DNA of 64,000 nucleotides from Fonsecaea monophora. Lineage: Eukaryota > Ascomycota > Eurotiomycetes > Chaetothyriales > Herpotrichiellaceae. Under the pieces are notes generated by a model. It was given only the letters and a program-made list of their open reading frames with translations. It was not told the DNA's origin and made no database searches. Shown piece by piece: positions 56,381-64,000 of the stretch. The translations under genes were made by a program, and so were the position numbers. The stretch's first letter is position 1. Each line of letters starts with the position of its first letter. The stretch is from positions 1 to 64,000 of the forward strand of contig NW_019173982.1 of assembly GCF_001642475.1 (NCBI RefSeq), read 5' to 3'.

Positions 56381-58045
56381 ATGGACCCTGCTAGCCTAGC
56401 CCTCAGCATTTTAACGTCGTATCGCCTGTGCACCGAAGGTTATAAAGTCATTACCTCCATGAGGCATGCGTCGACCACTGCCCTTCGCATCCAATGCAAG
56501 TGCGAGATCGAAGAGGCGCGATTTCTGCTCTGGGGAAAGAGTTGGGGACTGGTCGACGACTTGAGCGTCTTCCGATCAACCCCCAACGTCCACCTGAAGC
56601 TAGTCAAGGAGCCGGTTGCCATTTCGCAGTTAGTGGCCAAGATCCTCTCCGAAATTGAAAACATTCTCGGTAACGCTACCGGCCTGAAGAAGAAGTATGG
56701 CTTGTCCGACCTTCTTCGGACGGAATCGGCCAACGAAGAGGATGCCAGTGAGGAACCAGCGCCGGAGCCAAATTATACTGGTAGCATGAGCCTGAAGAAG
56801 AGGATCAGCTGGTCCACACGCGACAAGTCCTCATTTGAAGAGCTGGTAGCCGACCTGCGGGAGCTCAACAATGGCCTGTACTCACTGGTCCCCATAAAGT
56901 CTCAGTCGCTTCTGACCGAGGCCTTGAATGCAGAGATCCTACCAGCAAAAGATCGGCCTCGTGATCTGGAGATACTGAAGGAAGTCTCAGAGCAGGCAGA
57001 TCCTCAACTGAGTGACGCCGTGGAATTGAAACTCCTGGGACTCAAGGCAAACTCTTGCGAGACGACCTGGAACGCTAATCCATCTGTGAAATTACCCAAG
57101 GCCGGGTTCAGGTTCCAAACTCCAGATGGATTATCAGAGCATAGCGACAACCTCGCCAGCAGCTCCATGTCGTACGCATCCTTCACACCCAAAGGAACTG
57201 ACACAGGAGTTCCAGTGCTGATAGAGTGGAAACCTTATGACCCCCGCGCAACCGGATCTCGTGCGTTTGTCATTGCGCTGCGTGCAGAAGGACTCTGTCG
57301 GCTGCTTGAAAAGTTCTCTGCCACATCTCTAAGCGTCCCCTCGTGTCTGGGATTCTTCGACGATGTCGACGGTGGCAGATTCGGGTTCGCGTTCCCGCTT
57401 CCTCAAACCCCTCTTTACGGAGGTCTCCTGCAACCTGCCAATTTGAATGACTTGATTTCCGGTCAGCCGGCCTTACCTCCGCTTGAGGACCGCTTCAAGC
57501 TGGCGTCTACTCTAGCCCGCACTCTGTTCGCCTTCCACTGTTCGGAATGGTTGCACAAGGATTTCTCATCGCACAACATCTTACTGGGCACGTTACCTGG
57601 AAATAACTCAAGCGCAGATCTCACACAGCCCTTTATTGTCGGATTCACATACTCCAGGCCGGAAGACCACGAAGGCATGTCTTCAGAGATCCGCCAGACA
57701 CAATCCCTTAAGCATCTGTTGTACCAGCATCCATCTCTTCTGCACCACTCCACACCAGTTGCACCAAGATACTGTAAAGCATTCGACTTGTGGAGCCTTG
57801 GGTGCGTGCTCCTGGAAATTGGGCTCTGGAGACGCTTGAAAGACCTGTGGAAGCCAAAATATGCAGAGAACCCGACTATATGGACTGACAGACTGAGGAA
57901 CGTTTGGGTGGGTGAACTTCGAGGTCGATGCGGTGGGCAGTACGAGCATGTAGTTACGCGTTGTTTGTCCGCAAGCGAGCAAGACTTTGAGTCCTCTGGG
58001 CTCTTTTGGGAAATCATTGGAAAGCTGGAGGAACTGCGAGTATAG
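56381..58045 (+). CDS. HeLo-domain/degenerate kinase protein (MLKL-like architecture)
   Basis: A single-exon gene of 554 residues with an ATG at 56381. Residues 1-200 form a helical N-terminal domain starting MDPASLALSILTSYRLCTEGY and containing RIQCKCEIEEARFLLWG, which matches the HeLo (HET-S/prion-inhibition) type. The C-terminal half is kinase-like but degenerate. A possible Lys is in VLIEWKPYD (Lys284), the catalytic loop reads HKDFSSHNIL (392-401), and the DFG site reads GFT (421-423), so the metal-binding Asp is lost. The SPE/APE region is shifted, and DLWSLGCVLLEIG is the F helix. HeLo domains form membrane-damaging helical bundles in HET-S, and the animal necroptosis protein MLKL pairs a related four-helix bundle with a pseudokinase. 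A regulated cell-death role is therefore plausible but inferred. Confidence 0.85.
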   Translation: MDPASLALSILTSYRLCTEGYKVITSMRHASTTALRIQCKCEIEEARFLLWGKSWGLVDDLSVFRSTPNVHLKLVKEPVAISQLVAKILSEIENILGNATGLKKKYGLSDLLRTESANEEDASEEPAPEPNYTGSMSLKKRISWSTRDKSSFEELVADLRELNNGLYSLVPIKSQSLLTEALNAEILPAKDRPRDLEILKEVSEQADPQLSDAVELKLLGLKANSCETTWNANPSVKLPKAGFRFQTPDGLSEHSDNLASSSMSYASFTPKGTDTGVPVLIEWKPYDPRATGSRAFVIALRAEGLCRLLEKFSATSLSVPSCLGFFDDVDGGRFGFAFPLPQTPLYGGLLQPANLNDLISGQPALPPLEDRFKLASTLARTLFAFHCSEWLHKDFSSHNILLGTLPGNNSSADLTQPFIVGFTYSRPEDHEGMSSEIRQTQSLKHLLYQHPSLLHHSTPVAPRYCKAFDLWSLGCVLLEIGLWRRLKDLWKPKYAENPTIWTDRLRNVWVGELRGRCGGQYEHVVTRCLSASEQDFESSGLFWEIIGKLEELRV

Positions 58046-58517
58046 GGTCGATTTGGAGTTGGGTTCCCCTCGTATAAGACACTAGATTAGCAGAGGCAGA
58101 TTGCATATACTCACATTCGGGATCTGGCGGCAAGAGAAGCTGCGTGCTTGAGCAGGCATCTTTGAATGACAGGTCTCGATTCATGAAGATACATATGTGT
58201 AGGAAAGGCAGGGTAGTACCTCGTAGAATAGTTTGTTCTGTAGGCAAGCGCAGTGTTCAATCACGTGGCCGCGTTCCTGTTCCCGATGGCTCCCAGTGGA
58301 TTCAAAGCCCGCCAAGTGACCTCATCAACAACACGCCCACCACTGCCGCAAAACCACCGCGTCGCACGAACATATCCACCACCCACCTTGTTGTGCGATG
58401 CGCCCTACTCTCCGACGCTCTATATTAATGTTGTCGGCTGAGGCCTGTGTTTGACAACCCTGCGCAACAACAATATACCGCTGCCTCTGCAGCTCACCCT
58501 TACGGCGCCGTCAAGCC
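58046..58517. other. Intergenic stretch
   Basis: The 472 bases between two + strand genes are ordinary. The last 150 bases before 58518 are C-rich and should be the promoter and leader of the disordered nuclear-type protein. Confidence 0.5.
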
Positions 58518-60251
58518 ATGCCTCGCGCTCCTCTCCGCCGCCGTCAGCTTTACCGGAACGGCCCAAACCTACGCGGCGCAAAACAGATCAACAACAGCAC
58601 CGCTAAACTGGAACTAGAGAAGAAGTTGGCGCACAAACCAATCGGCCCTCGACCGACCGACAGCGATGATAGCGATAGGCTCGTTGTCAAAGGCAATGGG
58701 AGGAGAGGGAGGAATGTCCCAAGGCAGGAGATTTACGCTTCTGGCGCAGTGGCTGCTGGTGACAAGCCGGGAAACTATCCTACCCGAGCGCAAAGGAGGA
58801 AGAATATGACCAAGACGACAAAAGAGATCATAGGGACCGATCAACGGGACACGCGAAAAAGGGCAGGATCCGTCCCAGTCAGCAAAGAGCTACATCAGCC
58901 CGTATCTGGACCTCCCACCATGAATGGCATCTCCCAAAATACAACAGCTACAAATCAGGTACCTCCCACGGCTATATCGCCAGCTACGAAACCCCCTGGC
59001 TCTGTTTTGCGGGCCACACTGCCGACTTCGAACAGAGAAGATTCCATTCTCGGGACGTTGAAACCCAGGCGAAGGCAGCCTAGCATTCTGCAAGACTTGG
59101 ACCAGGATTCGTCGAGTTTTGACCTTGGAGACGGAGATGACTTTCTCCCCGATGACGAGTCTACACCGTTTGGTGCTTCAAAACTATCGACCAAACCTAC
59201 AACACCCGCTTCAGCGTCACCCGTACTGCTGTCTTCATCACGGAAACGAAAATTTGGCCATCCCGATCCTCTTGAGCCCGCTGTGATCGAGTCGGCGCAA
59301 AGGCCAGCCACATCACCCTTAGGAGTTATGCATACATTGGAAGCTACCCCCGAGCCCTCTCTTCCAGCAGTGCCGCTATCCGTGCTGCGTGAATCAGGAC
59401 GAAAGCAGCGCGAAAATGTTCGCGACGAAGACGACATCATGGCGCTCCCCCAGAGCAGTTCCTCGCCAGCGCCGTCTCCTGCACGCAAAGTACCTTCGGC
59501 ATCTAGAAAACGAACAAAGAATCCTGCGACCCTCGCACCGGTCATGACCACAGCGGAGCTCCAGGCTCACATGATGCCCACCAAGAAACGAAGGACGCAG
59601 CGGGAGCGGAAACAGCGCCGCGAACAGTTTGATATTCCGGCGGACATTGAACCTTCAGATTCCGACGCTTCCGAGGAGGACGTGTCGAATTTCCTCCCCT
59701 CAAAGACGAGTTATAAAGCACGACGGAAAGGACCTTCGACCAGGGTAGGCCTAACGCAGACCAAAGCGAAATCTGGGAAAGCTAGAAAGCAGGACAACAC
59801 TGCTATGTCGTCAAAATCAAGGTCAAAATCAAGTACGAACCTTTTCATCACTACCACTTCACCTATATTGAGGCCATCTACTTCGAATCGCGAAACTAAG
59901 TCTCCATCACAGCATTCTACAAACAAATCATCGAGTATCAACGCGGAATCTCAGGTAGGACATTCAAAGCAGTATGGTGGCTCCCTCCGCAAAGGTCGAG
60001 GAACGACCCACACGCAAGACAAGGAAAACCATTATTCTCATTCAGATAATGAACCTAGTCATGTTCGAGGCGACGACACGAATACCCTGGGCGAAATGGA
60101 AGAGGTACCCATAGATGCAGGTGGGGAGGGTCAGAGCAATCCAAGACCGGTTGGAAAAAGCAAGTGGGCAGAGATAGACGCTTGGGATATGGATTTTGAG
60201 GACGTTGAAGTTACGACTGGATCGGGAAGTAGCTCGCCGACACGGTGGTGA
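58518..60251 (+). CDS. Disordered basic protein, probably nuclear, family not recognised
   Basis: A single-exon gene of 577 residues starting MPRAPLRRRQLYRNG. Most of it is low-complexity and rich in Ser, Pro, Thr, Arg and Lys, with many Ser/Thr-Pro sites. An acidic patch lies at about 195-215 (SSSFDLGDGDDFLPDDES). A more ordered basic motif near 335-375 (TTAELQAHMMPTKKRRTQRERKQRR as overlapping short blocks) looks like a nuclear localisation and DNA-contact region. The C terminus KWAEIDAWDMDFEDVEV is the best-conserved-looking part, with alternating Trp, Asp and Met. The composition fits a chromatin, replication or kinetochore adaptor. I do not recognise the family, and enzyme motifs are absent. 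The N-terminal KPIGPRPTDSDDSD could be a phosphorylated linear motif. Confidence 0.8.
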   Translation: MPRAPLRRRQLYRNGPNLRGAKQINNSTAKLELEKKLAHKPIGPRPTDSDDSDRLVVKGNGRRGRNVPRQEIYASGAVAAGDKPGNYPTRAQRRKNMTKTTKEIIGTDQRDTRKRAGSVPVSKELHQPVSGPPTMNGISQNTTATNQVPPTAISPATKPPGSVLRATLPTSNREDSILGTLKPRRRQPSILQDLDQDSSSFDLGDGDDFLPDDESTPFGASKLSTKPTTPASASPVLLSSSRKRKFGHPDPLEPAVIESAQRPATSPLGVMHTLEATPEPSLPAVPLSVLRESGRKQRENVRDEDDIMALPQSSSSPAPSPARKVPSASRKRTKNPATLAPVMTTAELQAHMMPTKKRRTQRERKQRREQFDIPADIEPSDSDASEEDVSNFLPSKTSYKARRKGPSTRVGLTQTKAKSGKARKQDNTAMSSKSRSKSSTNLFITTTSPILRPSTSNRETKSPSQHSTNKSSSINAESQVGHSKQYGGSLRKGRGTTHTQDKENHYSHSDNEPSHVRGDDTNTLGEMEEVPIDAGGEGQSNPRPVGKSKWAEIDAWDMDFEDVEVTTGSGSSSPTRW

Positions 60252-60914
60252 CAAGCAGGGCTACTTGAACGCGACTGCAGACGTGGCTTCAGGATAGCAG
60301 TGCCCAACAGCATGGTACGATGAATGAACTAATGAACGGGGTCATCTGCGTGAGTCTTTCACAATTCTATGAACACATTTCCCACGAGCTCTCAGTCTAA
60401 TGCCAATGAAACTGGTTCTTGCATGAAGCATATTGAAAAGTTCCAGTGTTTTCGTTTCCACAGTCTTTTGGTTTGTCAAGAACATGGTTGATTTATCGCA
60501 TCAACAGTCCTCCTTAGTCAATGCATGCATAGCTCTGTATTTGTAGTCATGATATCATACACTGGCGAAGGCTTCAGTTGGAAAGGTATCGACGAGGCTG
60601 TAATGCCAAGACTAGACGAGGCTGATGGAGAGTCACTACGTCCCGCACTTAATATGGGGAAGTCAACCCACCAAGGCAAGCCATGCTTCAGCCTGCACCC
60701 CATTTACTGTCTCGTTCATTCCGCGCTGTACTTGGTACAGTCTACTCGGGTTTCAGTCTACGTTATTTCTCAGCCTGAAACACGGGAGAGTTACTGTAAC
60801 TCTATCTTCCACAACCAAGTCACAATCGGCCGCGTTGACACCGCTCTGCACCCTCGCACATGGCAGGTCCGTGAACGAACTTGCGCAGCCAGATTCCGGC
60901 ATCGATCGCTGGCT
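60252..60914. promoter_or_regulatory. Intergenic region before CSN3 gene
   Basis: The 663 bases contain no accepted gene. The frame from 60525 runs in phase into the CSN3 first exon, but its sequence upstream of 60915 has no conserved content and looks untranslated. Confidence 0.4.
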
Positions 60915-62435
60915 ATGGACAAACTCCTGGCGGAGAGCAGTGCTCTCGTCTCAATCTCTCTGCCGCAAGAAGAAGATCGCTTTGACAAAGCTGCAAAGGC
61001 GCTGGTGAACAAATTGAGCAAGCTTTCTGCGCAGGATATCGCACCCGCGAAAGATGATCTTGATGTATGTCCATTGCAAGCAAGCCAGACATGAAGTTTG
61101 ACCAGATAACAGGCACTCTCACCCTTTGCACACACCATCCTGTACACCTATGTCCTTGTCGCAGGCATCGAAACATCTGTAGCCAGTGGAAAAGCGGCGC
61201 CAAAACAACTGCCATCCACCGCCCTACCTGAAGGTGCCTTCTGGCCTTACATCACTCAGCTTCTCCTCGAATTCGACCCGATCCAAGCACGATATTGCGG
61301 TGCCCAAATACTGCGGCTTGTCGATTGTGTCGCGGTAGGTGCAGAGCAGACCGCTAATTACGTCCCTGCTATCCAACTGCTGCACCATGTCATTCTCCGA
61401 CTCGACAGCACCTCATCTACCCTGACATCCACACACCGCACCTTTCTCCGCCTCTGTCTGCTGTCGCAAGCATATGCCGAAGCCGTTCGTATCCTCGACC
61501 TTCCAATCTATCACATTCCTCCCTCCAAGCACGATTTCCGCATACATAGATGTCTCTGCTCGAATTCGGATCAGCCATGGACCTTTTTGAGTCCGGTGAC
61601 AGGTCTGAGTCAACCAATCACAAGTCGGACATATCTCGAATACTATCTGATGGGTGGCATGTGTTACATGGCGTTGAGGAGATACAAGGAGGCTATGTTT
61701 TTTCTCGAAGTTGTCCTCACAGCACCTGCAACTCAGAACGTTGCCAGCGCTATCATGGTGGAGGCCTATAAGAAATGGCTGTTCGTCGGTCTCTTGCGGA
61801 CCGGCAGCACTCCCCCAGTACCAAAATCTGTTGGTCAGAATGCAATCCGGCATATTCGGGCGCTTGCCAGACCGTACGAAGCTGTCGCCGACGTTTTCAA
61901 GGGATCCAACGTCGAATTGTTGCGTGCAGAAATCGAGGCGGGCAATCATATTTGGCAAGATGACGGAAACTATGGCCTCGCGGTCGAGGTCTTTGAGGCA
62001 TTCCGAAAGTTTGCAGTCCAGAGACTCAGCAAAACGTTTGCGGCGCTCTCCATAGCGGAAGTCGCCAAACGGACGTCGCCAGATCCGTCGAATCTCGCCG
62101 AGACGAAAGCATATATTGACACATTGATCGTGACTGGCGAACTCAGTGCGGTGGTCACCAGGAGTGAAAGCGGCACCGAGATTCTACGGTTCCTACCGAC
62201 GTCAGCATCCGTACGACCCGAAGCACAAGTTGAGTCGGCACTTGTCGCCCAGACGCGAGAGCTACAAGTCCTCCTCAAACACGTTCAAGATACGGAACAT
62301 CGACTGGAAATCTCCAAAGAATACATTGACTTCCTGAAGAAGCTCAAGAAGATGAGGGATGACAAGGGAGGCAAGGGGAGTGGGAGGAGAGCAGCGGATG
62401 ACGACGTTGATGAGGACGTGATGGAGGAAATCTAG
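60915..62435 (+). CDS. csnC: COP9 signalosome subunit 3 (CSN3/csnC)
   Basis: Two exons, 60915-61064 and 61113-62435 (48-base intron, join DDLD/ALSPFAHTILYTYVL), encode 490 residues. It is helical throughout. The N-terminal part has TPR-like helices (FDPIQARYCGAQILRLVDC, LRLCLLSQAYAEAVRILD, LEYYLMGGMCYMALRRYKEAMFFLEVVL). A C-terminal PCI domain follows (about 290-440; TFAALSIAEVAKRTSPDP, AYIDTLIVTGELSAVV, TEILRFLP), then a C-terminal helix and a basic-acidic tail. The pattern ALSIAEVAKR with a winged-helix hairpin is typical of CSN3. The COP9 complex removes NEDD8 from cullin-RING ligases and, in moulds, controls development and secondary metabolism. The symbol csnC follows Aspergillus usage. 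The presence of a dedicated subunit 3 supports a filamentous fungus. Confidence 0.87.
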
Positions 62436-63428
62436 CATTGCATCTGGGATCCAGGACTCCCATATCATTGATTGGGCTGTGTCCTGACGCTCGCCATGAC
62501 TCGACGTCAGTAGACTGTAGACGGCCACGAGGGCCCGAGCGAGTTGAAATCTTCGGCAACTTTGAGACAGAGACTGGGTTTGCAAGCGATCGTCGCATGT
62601 CCTGGAAGATGGATCTCATGCGCAAGCACTTCTGAGCGACAGTTTGTGTCTCGTGAAAGTAGTTCATCAGGTAACACATAATATATCCCTCTATGATTGT
62701 CTGAGCGATTTCAGATTGCGGAGCCAAGTGCCTGAGGACTGAGCGAGGCTGCACCACCCTTTTTCCTCGCCGCCTAGAATGGCCGTCTCCATCACATCAA
62801 ACAGCGTCTTCCTCCTCCTAAATGGTGTCGCACTCTATGTATGTGGAGTTCTGTATAAGGTCAGTGCTTCCATCAAGAGACTACATATCCGAACCCGCTC
62901 AAGTCTTTATCAATCCGAGGTTAGCATTGTAATATGTATCAGCAATCCGCAACCTCGGCGAATATTGTTTGTACATGCCTGTTCTTTTTTGTCCCCGACC
63001 AGGCAGACACCCGTGGATGCCAGGGTAAATGGGGCGGATGAATTGAAGACAGTAGGTGGGAACATGTACCGGTATGTCATAGTAATAATTGATATGTACC
63101 CAGTACCTTATGTAGTAATAGGCTAATTAGTGCATGAGGTGTTTTTTTGTCCCGGTCCCTTGTTCCATTCCTGTATCTCCGCGCTGGCTGGCTGGGCTGG
63201 CTGGGGAGATTGGGCGGTACATACATATTAGGATACCAATATTATTGATTTCATTTCTCTTCTCGGTATTGTGGGCCATTTAGATTCGTCTTTTGTGGTG
63301 GGAGGACTGTATTTTACCCGTACCTCACGTCGTATAATAGATAGACGGTGTTGTTGATATACCCTACCTCTATACCTAGTATCCAAGAAACGAGGAAAAC
63401 GACAACACCCCTGCGAGTCCCTGCAACG
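62436..63428. other. Intergenic stretch
   Basis: The 993 bases separate CSN3 and the SDR gene. An ATG at 62779 opens a 115-codon frame starting MAVSITSNSVFLLLNGVALY with a hydrophobic start, but the rest is unconvincing. A GTCAGT donor-like site follows near 62861. It may be the 5' exon of a tiny membrane protein, not resolved. A GCTG-rich repeat lies at 63182-63204. Confidence 0.35.
63182..63204 (+). repeat. (GCTG)n simple repeat
   Basis: Tandem GGCT/GCTG units upstream of the SDR gene; simple sequence. Confidence 0.7.
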
Positions 63429-63889
63429 ATGCCAACGTACATCATCACGGGGGCGAACAGAGGCCTGGGTCTCGAGTTCGTGCGCCAACTGTCCGCGGAC
63501 AACGACAACAACACCATCATCGCCGCCGTCCGGAGCTTACAAGGCGAGCTGGACGACCTCAAACAACTCGCCTCTCGACCTGGCGCAGCACAGAGCAAAG
63601 TCCACATCCTCGAATGCGACACGGGCGACCTCGCATCGATCCAGGCCTTTGGCGACGCCGTCAGGGACACCCTCGCCGGAAATCCCGTCGACTACCTCGT
63701 CAACAACGCCGGCATCAACGCCACCCCCGAGGAGACCAGTCTGGACATGACGGCCGAGAGTCTGCGGAGGCACATCGACATCAATGTCGTGGGGCCGGCG
63801 GAGACGGTGAAGGTACTGTTGCCGTGTCTGCGCGAGGGCAGCGCGGTGATGAACTTGAGTAGTGGGTTGGGGAGTTGTGGGAAGAAACT
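63429..63889 (+). CDS. Short-chain dehydrogenase/reductase, 5' exon only (runs off window)
   Basis: The first exon of 461 bases encodes about 153 residues, starting MPTYIITGANRGLGLEFVR. It has the SDR cofactor motif TGANRGLG (about 7-14), a DTGDLASI acidic turn, the NNAG motif (LVNNAGINA, about 92-100) and NVVGPAE. The catalytic Ser region is being approached at VMNLSSGLGS. A donor GTAAGG at 63890 follows, so the catalytic Tyr and Lys (YxxxK) must lie in the next exon beyond position 64000. The sequence resembles classical Rossmann-fold reductases of the carbonyl-reductase type. NAD versus NADP preference and substrate are not decidable. The upstream TTG-start extension to 63348 was not used because the ATG lies at the conserved start. 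Confidence 0.88.
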
Positions 63890-64000
63890 GTAAGGGGATT
63901 CATTTCTTTATCCTCTGCCCTGCTGTTCTGTTCTGTGCTGTGTTGGGGTTACTTGTGCCGTGTGGGTGTATTTGTCTCCCATCTATCCCGTCTCCCTTCG
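63890..64000. other. Start of intron in the SDR gene
   Basis: The intron opens with GTAAGG and is C/T-rich through the window end. No acceptor is visible, so the intron is at least 111 bases long. Confidence 0.6.

Noticed and set aside
1..64000. tRNA, rRNA, CRISPR or intact transposon
   Set aside because: No cloverleaf-like A/B boxes, direct-repeat arrays, transposase or reverse transcriptase motifs were noticed on either strand; tRNAscan-SE or RepeatMasker would be decisive.

Overview
The window is nuclear DNA from a filamentous ascomycete (Pezizomycotina); I cannot name the genus. The reasons are about 20 closely spaced protein genes on both strands, mostly single short introns (48-127 bases) with GT-AG ends and CTAAC or CTGAC branch points, and fungal gene types: a WSC wall sensor, a GPI-type cysteine-rich surface protein, a NACHT NTPase, a HeLo-domain protein and a COP9 subunit 3 (absent from budding yeast). 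No tRNA, rRNA, CRISPR array or intact transposon was seen. All gene models were spliced by eye.

Layout. 1-10 kb: a GPI-anchored cysteine-rich protein (-), a large glycosylated membrane protein of unknown function (+), and a NACHT NLR-like protein (-). 11-17 kb: a kinesin-10-like motor with a C-terminal helix-hairpin-helix (-), a small single-pass membrane protein (+) and a MARVEL-like four-helix membrane protein (+). 18-28 kb: an alpha/beta hydrolase of the MetX fold (-), a pericentrin/Pcp1-like spindle pole coiled coil (-), an ecdysoneless/SGT1 protein (+), and a microsomal-type epoxide hydrolase (-) that seems to carry a one-base frameshift. 28-39 kb: an AMSH-type JAMM deubiquitinase (+), a WSC sensor (+), tubulin cofactor C (-), an MTF1/mtTFB-like mitochondrial factor (+), and an isochorismatase-fold hydrolase (-). 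39.5-43 kb is gene-poor and holds one small secreted cysteine protein (+).

43-58 kb is the most unusual part. It holds three very large or rare fusion proteins: (i) a ~1515-residue protein joining a conserved fungal N-terminal region, a complete C3HC4 RING finger and ~15-17 ankyrin repeats; (ii) a ~1631-residue protein kinase-ankyrin fusion that converges tail to tail on the first; (iii) a HeLo domain joined to a degenerate kinase, an architecture like animal MLKL. An M20 metallopeptidase lies between (ii) and (iii). With the NACHT protein at 6.8-10 kb, these suggest a neighbourhood of non-self recognition or regulated cell death genes. That is inference from architecture only.

58-64 kb: a disordered, basic, probably nuclear protein (+), COP9 signalosome subunit 3 (+), and the first exon of a short-chain dehydrogenase (+) that runs off the window end.
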